A stretch of DNA of 64,000 nt from contig LR746267.1 of NCBI GenBank assembly GCA_902729315.2, forward strand, positions 9,852,424-9,916,423. Direction: 5' to 3'. Under the pieces are notes generated by a model. It had not been told where the DNA came from. It did no database searches and was given only the letters and a program-made list of their open reading frames with translations. How positions within the stretch are numbered: position 1 is the first letter of the stretch; every line of letters begins with the position of its first letter. A program made the position numbers and the translations under genes. This stretch comes from Spirodela intermedia (Eukaryota; Streptophyta; Magnoliopsida; Alismatales; Araceae). Shown piece by piece: positions 22,589 through 36,010 of this stretch.

Positions 22589-24386
22589 CTGCTGATCGGA
22601 GTCTCACGTCGCGGAAACCCATCTGCCAGAAGCCTAAGCAAAAGACATAACAAAATCTTCTCCCGGACAAGAAGAACCGGCCCGTTGACCCTCTATTTTC
22701 TCTCTCTACATTCCCTCCTAGTGAAAGGGGGACTACTCTCGGGCATGAGGCACTTACATTCACGGGCCAGGGGAACCGGAAGTGCTTGCAGAGCTGGAAC
22801 TTCTCCATGTCGAAGTCTCTCACTCCGCAGTCATTGTTCGCAGCCATGAAGTGGAGCGCCCCGCCGCTGCGCAGATCCGGAAGAAGAAACACGGTCAGAA
22901 CCTGCTCCTGTTCTTCACACGGGATGAGAGGGAGAAGGCCTAGTCAGACTGGGCCGACGTGCCTCGGGCTGTTGTAGATCTCCACGGCGTTGGTGATCGC
23001 ATTCTCCTCGTATGTTGTTCGGGAACAGAAGCTTATCCCTGGCCGATCCAAGTACTGCACACAAAGAGTAGCCCCTCGAGACGGAGAAATAAATAAATAA
23101 ATAAAATAAAGGTGGAGGAGGTGTGCAAGTTAACCTTGCAGATGAGTTCTCCCTGAAAGCCTCCGGCCACGAGTAGCTTATCTTTGACTGCCAAGGTGCT
23201 GACCTGGGTCTGCGTAAAGCCCTCTAGCAAGTTGCCTGGATGCTTCTGCAGAGAGAGGCAAGCAAGAGGAGAAAAACCCTTCAAGACGACAGAAACCCAC
23301 AAGAGTAAGAGGGAAAGGGGAGGGGGGGAGGCGTTCATGAACCAGGCGCACCTCGCAAGGGGCCACGTGTCCCGACACATTAAGAACCTCGGACGTCTTC
23401 CCACTCACCGCCGACCAATGGATGACAGAGTAACGTGACATGAGGTAGACGTCGTGCTTGGACGTAGCCCAGACCAGATTTCTCAGCTGAGGCGATCCGA
23501 GAGGCCACATAGAATAAATAACTCAGTGTCAATGTACTTGCTATTTTCAGCAAACAAGGAAAGAACAGATGACGAGACCTCCTATTAAGCTGAACCATAT
23601 TATTATTTACTATCTCGATATGAAGAAGGTTGAATGAGCAAACATGATGAGGTTTCACAGTTGTCATTGGGAAAGTTTAAATTCCGAATCACAAAGAACT
23701 AACTATAAAACGTAGTAGATTTCACAACCCCCCACCTGGAAATGCAAAATAGTAGATTTCACCGATCTTGTATTGTGTTGAAACTCATAGAAAACCTCTC
23801 CTTTTCTCGTCGGTTTGCAGTCCTAGCAGGAAACAAAAAAAAAAAAGAAAAAAAAAAAGGGTTTAATATCAGAGTTATTAGGATACCTTCTCACAGCCTG
23901 TACTAGTCAGAACTTGTGAGAAAATCGATACCTTCTCTGACTTCTCCCCTGAACTAGGAACATTTTCATAATTCCGGTACTGCTCCAGCCTTGTCTGCCG
24001 GTACTTGTCTCTTGTGATGCTTAATCTATCCCAAGGAATCCCCTGGATATCCTTTCCTTTTCTCGCTTGCGCAGAGGAAGTGTCAGTTATCCGGGGACTC
24101 TGCAAAGTTACGCAACAAAATTCTTCAATAGGAATGCAGATCAGAGCTTGAATTTCAGATCTAGGTAAAAATAAATATGAAATAAAAAGGATCTAATGCT
24201 AAGCAGCTCCAGCAGCAAAGAAATGGAAGAAAGAATACAACGGACCCCGTGGATGTGCTCGTCGCCATCAGAATCTGAATCCCCGATAAATCTACCACGA
24301 GGTTCATCATCTATGTCATCTTCGACACCCGCCATTTCGTAATCGTCTGCCATGTCATCAATCTCGTCCCTATGATAGTGGGACAT
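21803..24386 (-). CDS. WD40-repeat protein, C2A9.03-like family
   Basis: WD40 propeller protein of the plant family annotated as uncharacterized WD repeat-containing protein C2A9.03-like (Arabidopsis At1g78070, At1g36070). Exons in transcript order: 24386-24246, 24099-23932, 23822-23736, 23486-23352, 23245-23135, 23054-22963, 22866-22758, 22486-22400 and 22249-21803, giving 458 aa. The N terminus is acidic (DEIDDMADDYEM, DSDSDGDEH). The propeller shows FYEFQHNTRSVKSTILHFQ, HDVYLMSRYSVIHWSA, KLLVAGGFQGELICK, MAANNDCGVRDF, SLSPDGKLL, WHPGGHLFATGNQDKTCRVWDAR and RSLRFSPDGRFLAAAE; a Cys/Trp repeat end (RVWD) is clear. Intron 6 has a GC donor (AG before GCACGT), required because acceptor phase and family sequence (NSPSGG) allow no other splice. 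Molecular role of the family is unknown; a scaffold function is inference. A GA tract lies in intron 8 (22257-22278 region) and another in intron 7 (22551-22584). Confidence 0.9.
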
Positions 24387-27300
24387 CTCTGATTATAAAT
24401 ATATGTTTCTCTCTGCAACATTCAGGACAGGTAGACCAATAAAAAAGGGTAAATGAAAATAATCGTAATATTTAGGATTGCAAGAACCATCAGACGGGTG
24501 AAACGTATAACCATAAGGACTCAAGAGCTTGTTTAACCCGAATAAAACATCATTAGTAACAAGACAATAAACTCAGACGGTAACCATAATGCTAGAAACG
24601 GCTGACTTCAACAAAACGGAACTGATCCAAGACAACTAACAATATCCGTGTTAAGAACCTAATCATTATTCCAGCTGATTGCATTTGATGAATAAAAGAC
24701 TTGTGACATCGTATCAGGCAAACATTTTACGACCAATATGCTTATAATGGGGCCTCAACCCCAGGAACATGGACAAGAAGACAGTAGTCTCTTAATCAGT
24801 TCCGTATTTCGAAACAATCAAGAAGCCGCATTACATGTTCTGAAAATGGATGAGTCACATGAAATTTTTGTTAACGAGGAGGGCCACCAGATATTAAGAA
24901 AGTCACAGGCTAGCTCATTAATGATGACTTATAGTCAATACATAATACACATGGATAATTTTGCCCAAAGGCTTAACGAGGTCGTCCAATTTATTTACGC
25001 TGATAGTTTAACACATCCTCAGATAGATAATAGTAGCAAGAAAATAAAGCACTGGTTTGCTACTTTGAGAAGGGAAAAACAACATTATTTTTTCTCGTTC
25101 TGTACTGTGCCAATTGTACACAAAAAAGCTGAAGGTGGCAGAGTTTCCCAGCAGAGAAACAACCAATTCTCCACCTTACAAAGGGAAAAAAAGACTAATT
25201 CGCCACCTTTCCTAGTAGTCTGTGTGACAAAACATGTAATTGGGCTGAGTTCCGGTTCCAGAGTTTTAGTTTACTCAAATGAAAGTCATGTTGGAATTAA
25301 GTCTCCATGAAGACAGTGACTAAAATGTGATTGAATCAATGATTTGGGAGATTTGATCAGATTGATGAGGATCAGGATTGAATGGGTTGTGTCACCTGAT
25401 CTAATGAAAATGAGGCTGTAATCCATTGGCAACCTAGATTAGAGCTTGAATCAGCAGAACATCAAGATGTTTTAACAGCCAATCATCAGGCAAACCCAAT
25501 TTGGGGGATTCACTAGGAAAAGTCGGCGGCTCAACTCCGAATTGCATATTCCTAACCGTTTGTAAAGGTACATGGCGGAAAGGTAGCAACTTTCCACATC
25601 TGAAACATTGAAGTATCATTGTTTAATAAGTCATTCTGATTGACACTCTTTGCCAATTTCAACTGTCTCTCTGTCCTCATAGGAATTACCTTTTATACAT
25701 TTTCCTTTCCCCGCTTTTCATTGCGTCTCAAGTTCAAGAGTCCCATTTATTTAATGATGACTATGTTTTTTTTACAGGGGCTTATACTTCAGCTCTCAAT
25801 TGCAGGCATTGCTATCCTTGCTTATCAATAAAATTCGGACACCAAAATAAAATCCACCGTATTAAATCTAGCTTTGCATGGGTATCCTTGGTGGTTTCCT
25901 TTCTGATACTCAAGTGCGCACTGCTCGTCATGCTATCATGATATTCGATGTCCCATTTTAATGCAACGGTAGCGCCATCTTGAGGACCATAAAACAACTG
26001 CTCATCATTTTAAGTCTCATTGACGTATAGATCAAAGGACAATTACAGGAAATAACCCACTGAAAAGGACAAAGAAAGGGAACACTGAAGAGTGTACATT
26101 TAAGTCCATGCTTCATAATTGTGGACAGATTTACGTCAGCACATGGTCTGAATGCATCCATCAAATCTCAATCTAATTATTGAAAAAGAACCCCGTGAAA
26201 ACTATTCTGCCATTCATAAACCTAATATCTACAGAGGAGGAAACTTTTACAAACAATGCACTGGTTATATAACGGTAGTGATAAAATAAAGTGCTCACCC
26301 ATCCCTCCAAATGAGAAAACATGAACGTTTTTCTGTTGTCAGAACCAGATGAATTTATATACCAATACAGAGCATGCACATTGGAGTTTCCAACAGGGAA
26401 CACTTCCCAATGACCTCTTAATAGACTAAAAAAAAATGGTCCATATGACATAATATAACAATTTCACAAGAAAACACCTGACCGTTAAAGACTCGTTCAG
26501 GCCTGAAAGTGAGATCTTATAAAGTCAGTAAGCACGATCTACACCATATCAGAGCACAAAAAATGGTAAGCATCGTGTTTGGGGTTTTAATTAAAGCTAA
26601 TTATACCTAAGTGTACGAGTATCGCATATAGTATGCATTCAAAATTTTAAAAAATGCGTGCATATGTTAAATCTCTTACCAATGAATGTAAGAGAACAAT
26701 AGGAATAATTAGAAAGGAAACAAGTTAGTTCATGTGGTTATGCGTGTATCAACCCGATCAAGAGAAATGGAGACAGGAATTGAGCTTCTGGTGAATTTTC
26801 CATTGTTGGCAGTGTGCCAACGTATAGTTTGTTTCCATTGTTCTCCAATCACCACATGAACTAACTTATTTCCTTTCCAATGATTACGTGTTTCACTTAT
26901 GGTGTTATTGTGACATTTGACTTTAAATCCCTGTTGGTAGTGTGCCAACGTATCATCTGTTCCCATTGTTCTCCCATCACCGCATGAAATTAACTTGCAT
27001 CATCCTTTCTAATGATCAATTTTTTCGATTATGGTGCTATTGTGACATTTACTTCACATTTTTCTATTTGACGGTAACCTAATTTTAATGTTCACACATC
27101 TTTTTGACAGAACGAATGCACGGGGCAATCACAGAATAAAATGCACGCGAAAATACAAAGGAAGGAAACACTGAAGACGATATTTCTGCACGCATATGGC
27201 GTTTGATCTGTTCGCAGGCAGTGGGTAAACATTTTAAGGCAAGCATATAACATAGGTACGGAATGAAGACGGATGCGGGCATACATAAGATCTCGATCTA

Positions 27301-27766
27301 ATGATACCAAGGGAACACCGGTAATATTTCTCTTTCAGCTACGGTCCTAAGCCCTCCGGCAACGAACCATGTCCCTGCACCGCATGTACACAAAAGATTA
27401 CGTCAACAGCTGGTAGAATTGAAAACCAAGTGAAACCTAGAAATTTTTAAAAACCAAGGCGGACAACGTAGATGTTACATCGGCCTCTCCGGTACCAAAC
27501 AAACATTTAAAGCAAAAGGATCTGGGTAGACATATATCTGTAGAAACGTGCCACCAGGAGCACAATCCGGAAGAAGAACCCAAACGTAAGGTTCGACCAA
27601 GCAACAGATCCGATGATTCCCGATCCAAATATTGGGATCGGAGGAAGGAGCGACATGCAGCGATCAGGTGGCGCTCCCGCCGCAGGGGAGGAAAGAAAAG
27701 CGGCGGGAAGGGAAGGGAGGGAGCAGGGGGCGGAGGAAGGCGACATGGCGTTGCATACTACCTCAC
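24387..27766 (-). other. Probable 5'-UTR intron of the WD40 gene
   Basis: Inference: a good acceptor (TTGCAG) lies 26 bases before the WD40 ATG, at about 24413, and a GC-rich leader-like exon with a GTGAG donor lies near 27767. Nothing protein-like that I recognise is in between. A 190-codon open frame at 24738-25310 (+) has no recognisable domain. If this reading is wrong, the stretch is plain intergenic DNA. Confidence 0.4.
26700..27060. repeat. Foldback plus tandem duplication, MITE-like
   Basis: Two direct copies of a unit of about 128 bp (about 26805-26932 and 26933-27060) share blocks such as AGTGTGCCAACGTAT and GTGCTATTGTGACATTT (GTGTTATTGTGACATTT in copy 1). In addition 26700-26740 is the reverse complement of 26848-26888, making a foldback of about 38 bp stem with few mismatches. 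The arrangement looks like a partly duplicated foldback element; no target-site duplication was identified. Confidence 0.5.
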
Positions 27767-27915
27767 CCGATCTCCACCGGCGTCCAGGCTTCCAGGGGAC
27801 AGCGGCGGTGGCAGTGGCGGCGGCGGCGGCGACGGCGAGTGGTGCAGCGGCCGGGAAGGGAGGAGAGGGAAGGGGAGCAGGGAGGAGCGGGCAGTTGTGC
27901 GGCCAGGAATTCTGG
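27767..27915 (-). other. Possible non-coding first exon of the WD40 gene
   Basis: GC-rich, pyrimidine-rich leader-like DNA ending in GGAGATCG before a GTGAGG donor on the minus strand. It lies just inside the promoter motifs at 27.96-28.11 kb. The reading frames that cross it encode only low-complexity Arg/Ala/Pro peptides. Confidence 0.35.
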
Positions 27916-27959
27916 TTTTCCCCAGATTTTTCTGGGCGCCACGTCAGCACAACCTCGCG

Positions 27960-28115
27960 CGGGGCCCACGCTGACGCGACGAGCCAAGAAGGCCTATGAA
28001 AACGTGTGGGGCCCATAGTAAGGCCCAGTTGCCACAGCGCGAGGCTTAAAATGGGCTATAAGGGCCCCAATATGTTAAAAAGCCCAACCCCTAAGCGTGG
28101 AAGTAGGCCTAAATT
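27960..28115 (-). promoter_or_regulatory. Cluster of site II (TGGGCC/GGCCCA) elements
   Basis: Within about 150 bp there are repeated GGGCCC, GGCCCA, AAGCCCA and TGGGC motifs on both strands. Such TCP-type site II clusters are typical of broadly expressed plant genes. Most likely it drives the minus-strand WD40 gene; a plus-strand transcript is possible. Confidence 0.45.
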
Positions 28116-28299
28116 GGGCCATGATTTCATATGCCCGCGGTAGTTGGAAGAGACGCCCTTTTAACCTCCGAGTCTTGCCGCGCTCGGACAAACGGGGCGC
28201 TTGGTTTATTCCTCGGTCAGGTGGCGACAAATATCCAGTGGGCCCCACCAATAATCTATGCCTTCGTCTGCTCAGAGCTCCAAACCGAAGCAAAGCTCT

Positions 28300-28335
28300 A
28301 ATCTTTAGACTCTCTCTCTCTCTCTCTCTCCTTCG
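28300..28335. repeat. (CT)n microsatellite
   Basis: About ten CT units just left of the BAHD locus. No gene could be tied to it. Confidence 0.6.
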
Positions 28336-28369
28336 TCATTTACATATGAGAAATTTTGCCGTCTGAACC

Positions 28370-28732
28370 GACCGGTGGGCTGCACCATAATCACAGACAT
28401 ATGCAGGACGACTACAGGTGACGCAGCTCCATCTGGAGCCAACACCAAATGACGCCGGCATTGAGAGTTGGGTATCAAACTAATGACGACTGGGCATCAC
28501 TCTACATGCATCTTGACATGTGCAGTAATGAATGTGGTAAGGTTTGAGAACACCGGAGGGGAAACATTCAGAAATATTATAGCTATTGCCTTTAGCGTGG
28601 ATTGAGCTATGAGCTTGAATCGAAGTAGGTCCACTTGGCCTATTGGGAGGTCAAAAGTACTAGCTTTGACATTTATACAAGGTCAACCTCCAGCTCATAT
28701 GCCATTTAAATCTCAACAGTAAGAAGACAACT
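28370..28732 (+). promoter_or_regulatory. Separated promoter and leader of BAHD pseudogene copy 1
   Basis: This stretch resembles the upstream DNA of BAHD copies 2 and 3 (for example the CATCACTCTAC block, and TCAACCTCCAGCT just before the leader). It ends in AGAAGACAAC, where copy 2 continues directly into CTGCGGGAGATC. It is therefore the original promoter and leader of copy 1, now 5.3 kb from its coding part because of the copia insertion. Confidence 0.7.
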
Positions 28733-29373
28733 TATAGGAGAAAATATGTAATCACAGAATCAAAACAATAATAGAAACTCAATTTTTAGATATCAATGAG
28801 AATAAATAAAAGAGAAATCATCAAGTTATCAAGAATTCTGATGAGAACAAAACTTCTACCAAGTACCTCTAATCTGTGTTTCGATGTCCTTGAGATGACT
28901 CACATACTAGAGAGTCAATAATAGACTCTTATCTCCTTCTTTAAAGACTTCATCTGTAATAAAAGAAAGAAAACATATTAAAAAAAAGAATAGAGTTGAT
29001 GAAAAGAAAGAATAGAAATAAAAGAGAAATCATCATCTGTTGTACTAAAAAAAAGAGAAATATATACCATATTTATAGAAAATAGGAAAAGATAACCACC
29101 CTTTAAAAGGAAACATCTCGATCTATGTGTAGTCACGCCCATACATCTCAAATGTGACGACTGCAACCACTCTCATTCTCTCTCTACACGACCCTCAAAC
29201 AGGTCATAAGGGTCGACGTGACTATAGTGTCACCACCCCTTTACTCCTCGCACGCCTCTTGAGCGAGTTAGATGGGAGAGCTCTCTCTCACGTCTCTCAA
29301 ACAATTGAGACGGGAGATGTTCTTTCACACATCTCTTGAACGGGTCAATCATGATGGACTGACACCATTAATA
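28733..29373 (-). repeat. Left LTR (3' LTR) of copia element 1
   Basis: About 641 bp, similar over its length to 33387-34023, sharing for example GATATCAATGAGAATAAATAAA and TCAAGAATTCTGATGAGAAC blocks. Its terminal dinucleotides have mutated (TA and TA instead of TG and CA). Confidence 0.85.
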
Positions 29374-32300
29374 AACTCTACTTTGGTAGCCATCATTACT
29401 ACATTTGGAGTCGACGTCTATCCATATTGCAAGTTCTCTATCTTTCTATAAGGTACCTATAATATGAATCAAATTTAAATAATATTTGAACTTTTCTAAT
29501 GTGACGACCTTTGTCAACATATTTGTGGTATTCTCTTCCATGTGAACCTTCTTTAGAGAAATATCTCTTGAATTCATCAACTCATGGATCTTGTGACACC
29601 GCACATCAATATACTTCGATCGTGCATGAATAACACTCTAACTATCACAACGCAGAAGAACTTCACTTTGTCAAATCCTAAGTTCACTCAATAATTTATT
29701 CAACCACAAGGCCTCATTGGCTGCTTTAGTAGTTGTCATGTATTCCACCTTAGTTGTAGATAATGCAATAGTAGTGTGAAGTGTAGACTTCTAGTTGACA
29801 GGTCTACCAATCACGATAAAAATATATTTCGTCGTAGATATTTGATAATCTAAATCTCCGGTAAAATTTATATCAACAAAGTCAACAGTAGAAAAATAAT
29901 TTTGTTGGTCAAACGGATTACGAAATCTAAAGAACCTTTTAAATATCAGAGAATTCACTTTATTACGCGCCAATACTCATTTCTTAGATTGCTCATAAAC
30001 TTGCTCATAAGCCTAACTATATGAGCAATATCTGGTATGATATAGACCATAGTGTACATGAGAGAACCAACTGCACTAGCATAAGAAATTTACTTCATCT
30101 TAATAATATCTTCCTCAAATATTAGACATTGAGTGGTAGATAATCTGAAATGACTAGTCAAAGGAGTGCTCACTACTTTAACATTACTCATGTCAAAAAG
30201 ATTCACCATCTTCGAAAGATAACTTCTCTAATTTAACCATAGTTGACCTAACTCACTATCTCTATAGATCTCCATACCAAGAATCTTCTTTATCACTTTA
30301 AGATTTTTCATATCAAATTCTCTGTCTAATAGTATCTTAAATTTAACAATTTAATGTGAATTCTTTAAAATAATAAGTATATCATCAACATAGAGTATCA
30401 AAATAATCAGAGAATCATCATCACAAGTCCTCATATAAACACAATTAAAATCGCACCTCGTATAGTCAATCTTCAACATATAAGAGTCAAACTTTTTGTA
30501 TCATTGTCTTGATGTCTATTTCAACCCATAAAAGGATTTTTTCAATTGACAAATAAGATTTTCTGATCCCTGCACAATGAAATCCTCTAACTATTACATG
30601 TAAATAATCTCTTCTAAATCTTCATGAAGGAATGCTGTCTTCACATCAAGTTACTTAAGCTCCATATCTTCATGTGTGACAATAACTAACACCAAGTGAA
30701 TAGACATGTTTCACAAGAGGCGAATAGACATTTGTTTCATAAGAGGTGAAAAGATCTTTATATAATCAATTTCTTACTTTTGTGTAAAGCTTTTTGCAAC
30801 AAGTTTTACTTTGTATTGTGGCTGATCACTATCAATCATTAGTGACTTCTTCTTGTATACTAATTTACAATTAATAATTCACTTTTTTGTAGAAAGATTC
30901 ACCAATTCTTAAGTGTGATTCTTGTTTAAGGATGCTTGCTCCTCAAATATTGTCTATATCCACTTCTCTCTTTCAGGTCCTCTTGAAAAATTGTGGGCTC
31001 GTTATCTCTTGTAAATAATGTAAAGACAGCATAATCATCAAGACGAGTAGAAGACTTTACTTCACGCCTACTCTATCTAGTAGCAATATAATCAAGAACA
31101 TCTGATGATTCTACAACTCGATCTTCACTCACAACAGAATTAGCAAAACTCTTCATAGTCTCCACCTCCAATCTTGCACTATCTATAACTCAAGTATCAT
31201 TAGATTTTTGAACTTTCTACTTCGTAGAAAATGACTTTAACATGTGATCTTCATCAAAAATTACATCCATACTAAAAATAACTTTCTTCACCTCTAAATT
31301 CCAAAGTCGATATCTCTTCACATTAGTGCTATAGCCCAAGAAGATACATTTCTTTGACTTTGGATCCAACTTTGATATCTCATCAGCAAGTGTAAGGATA
31401 TATCCTAGACATCCAAATATATGTAAATTTGAATAGTCAATAGAATTTTCAGTTCATACCTCTTCAGCAACCTTTCTATCAAAAATATCATTTGGTGATC
31501 TATTCACCAAGTAAGCTATCATATTCACAAATTTTACCCAAAATTCTTTAGACAAGTCAACATTTAGCCGTAAACACTATGCTCTCTCAATAATCATGTA
31601 GTTCATCTGCTTAACAACATATTTTGTTATGGAGTCTTCTTCATCGTATAATGACATTGAATACCATGCTCATTACAAAATTGATCAAATTTAGAATTCT
31701 TAAATTCTATATCATTGTCACTCTACAAGACTTTGATCTTCCTCTTCGTCTGATTCTCCACCTTCGCACACTAAGTTTTGAACTTTGTAAATACTTCAGA
31801 CTTATACTTCAAGAGAAATATCTAGATTTTTCTGACAAAATCATCAACAAAGGTCAAAAAGTATTGAGCACTACCCATCGACATCACATCAATCGGACCA
31901 CACACATCTAAATGAACATAGTCTAGCACACTACCCGTATCATGTTTCATTGCCTTGAATGTCACTCGGCACTATTTTCTCATGATACAGTACTTAAAAA
32001 AAATAAATTTACAAGTTCTTACTCTAGGTAGCAATCCTCATACATGTAGCTTCTGCATACCTGTCTCACTCATATAACTCAATCGCAAGTGTCATAAAAG
32101 TGTGTCATCAATTATGAATCATTCGGTCTCACAACACAAGGTCTACCTACAATAGTACTCTCCTCAAATTTATAAATATTCATTCATTGTCATCTTCCCT
32201 TCACAACAAACGATCTCTTTATAATCTTGAGGATCCCACTCTCTCATTTTAAGTAACATCTATTTGCCTTCAATACTCTAAGTGAAATCAAATTTTGGTA

Positions 32301-33386
32301 CAATGTTGGAACATAATGAACATTTCTAAATTCTTGGACCATTCTGTCAAACATCGAAACCTTCATTGAACCAATGCCTACAACTTCATAAGTTACATTG
32401 TTTCCTATAAAAACAACTTTTATTGCACTCATGTATGAGTCAAACTAGTCAGTATTAGGACACATATGATAAGAACAATCAGTATCAAGAATCCGTATGT
32501 TCGACAACTCCTCAACTATAATAAGTTCAAAATAGACTTCACTATCTTCTCTATCCTCAACCTTCACAATATTAGCCAAACTAGATTTAACTTCTGTTAT
32601 TTTATCACTTCAATTCTTCAGACAATCTCTTCGCAAGTATTCCTTTTCATAACACTTGTGAAAAGTTTGGCTTTTCAACCAATTTATCTGTGACTTAGAC
32701 TAACTCTTCTTCTCTCTTGACGATCCTTTCTCCTTCTGCCTTCCACGTTCTCTTCCACCCTTTACATATAAACCTTTACCATGAGCCTCACTAACATCTT
32801 TCTTTTGATGATAATACTCCATCAATAAGTCAATAACTTCAAGAACATGTGTTGTACTACCATGTAATAAGATCGTAACAAGATGATCATATAAATTAGG
32901 GAGAAAAACAAATAGAATAATACTTTTATTCTCATTAAAAAGATCTGATTCCATACAAAGTAAGTCATTCAACAATTGATTAAATAATCAATATGAGATC
33001 TCAAATCATTTCATCTGACATGTATAACCTAAATAACTTTCTCTTCAATGTCAATTACTCATCATTGACTTTAATACACATCATTTCTCCAACTTCTTCT
33101 AGAGTTCTTTTGGATTTTATTCATTCATGACCTACTGAAGAGCTCAATCAAACAAACATGTACAAATAAAATCTCCAGCCTTCTTCTCTATTATCTTCTA
33201 ATCATCAATACTAGTCTTATCTACCTTTGAACCATCCAAAGTCTTATACAAGTTAGTCTGCAATGCATCATACACATGATGCTTCTAGAGATTAAAGTTA
33301 GAAGACATCCAACTTCTAGCTGTTAATAAGTATTTTAGAAGTCATAGTAAATTTATAAATAATCAAATCAATACTCTAATACTACT

Positions 33387-34023
33387 TGTAAGAGAAAATA
33401 TATAAGTACCTGATCATAGTAACAACGGAAACTCAATTTCTAGATATCAATGAGAATAAATAAAAAAGAAATCACCAAGTTATCAAGAATTCTGATGAGA
33501 ACAAGACTTCTGCAAGGCACCTCTAGTTCGTGTCTTGATGCCCTTGAGATGACTCACACATTAGAGACTCAACGATAGACTCTTATCTCCTATAAGGACT
33601 TCACCTGTAATAAAAGAGAGAGAAGATACCAAGAAAAATAATAGAGTTGATGAAGAGAGAAAATAGAAACAAGAGAGAAATCGTCATCCATCGTATTAAA
33701 AAAGAGGACATACATACCCTATTTATAGAAAATAGGAAAAGATAACCTCTCTTTAAAAGGAAACATCTTGATCTACATGCAGCCGTACCCACACATCTCG
33801 GATGTGATGCCTGCAACCACCCTCTTTCTCTCTCTACACGACCCCCAAATGGGTCATATGGGTCGATGTGACTACCGTGTCACTGCCCTCTTACTCCTCG
33901 CATGCCTCTCAAGCGAGTCAGATAGGAGAGCTCTCTCTCATGTCTCTCGAAAAATTGAGACAGGAAATGTTCTCTTGTACGTCTCCCGAATGGGTCAGTT
34001 GTGATGAACTAACACCATCAACA
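33387..34023 (-). repeat. Right LTR (5' LTR) of copia element 1
   Basis: About 637 bp starting TGTAAG and ending ATCAACA. It is the partner of the repeat at 28733-29373; the primer site lies immediately to its left. Confidence 0.85.
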
Positions 34024-34639
34024 CAACCTGCAGGAGATCGTTGCCCTCCTTCCTTCCCATGGTAGTGGCGGTGACGGAGTTGTTGAGCTTCACTGTCCGT
34101 CGAGGGGGGGCCGGTTCTGGTTTCCCCTGCCAAGCCCACGCCGCACGAGTTTAAGGAACTTGCGGACGTTGACTTCCAGGGGACCACGCAAATGCAGATC
34201 GGTATCATCTGGTTTTTCCGAGGCAACAGGGGACGGGCGAAGGGGCGGACCCTGCAAAGGTCATCAGGGAGGCCCTCTCCCCGACGCTCGTCTTCTACCA
34301 TCCCTTTGCTGGACGCATCCGCAGAGGGGTTGACGGGGGGAGGCCAGCGGTGGAGTGCACTGGCGAGGGCGTCCTCTTCACGGAGGGCGATACCGACGTG
34401 CGACTGGACCAGTTCGGTGACCTGCTGCCGCCAATGCCATGCTCTGAAGAATCCTCCAGAAGGTCGAAGGGTCTGAGGGCCTCTATGACACCCCTCTCTT
34501 GCTTATCCAGGTGAGGATCTAGCGTGGAAATTGAACTCACCCTCCGCCATACGACATGCTATGGCATCGAAGTTGCTGGTCCTTCTACTCAGTCGGGGTT
34601 CATTTTTCTCCATCTCCGTCCCAGCGGAAGTGCTGCGAT

Positions 34640-36010
<1,371 letters not shown>

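Larger units (their letters stand above)
28733..34023 (-). mobile_element. Ty1-copia LTR retrotransposon, degenerate, in the leader of BAHD copy 1
   Basis: A 5.3 kb element with long terminal repeats at 28733-29373 and 33387-34023, flanked by CAACT (28728-28732) and CAACC (34024-34028) as target duplication with one change. It is oriented on the minus strand. Next to the right LTR is a decayed initiator-Met tRNA primer site (TAGTATTAGAGTATTG against the usual TGGTATCAGAGC pattern). Order on the minus strand: gag (32975-32700 piece), a basic zinc-knuckle region, pre-integrase (32432-32244), integrase core (about 31.9-31.5 kb, with LDVCGP and FVDDF), reverse transcriptase with an intact YVDD at 30392-30381, and RNase H ending near 29.5 kb. 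That gag-IN-RT-RH order defines copia. All frames are broken by stops and it cannot be autonomous. Confidence 0.9.

Noticed and set aside
27613-28018. Several GC-rich frames on both strands near 27.6-28.0 kb
   Set aside because: All are low-complexity Arg/Ala/Gly or Pro; the region fits a 5' leader and promoter better than a protein-coding exon.
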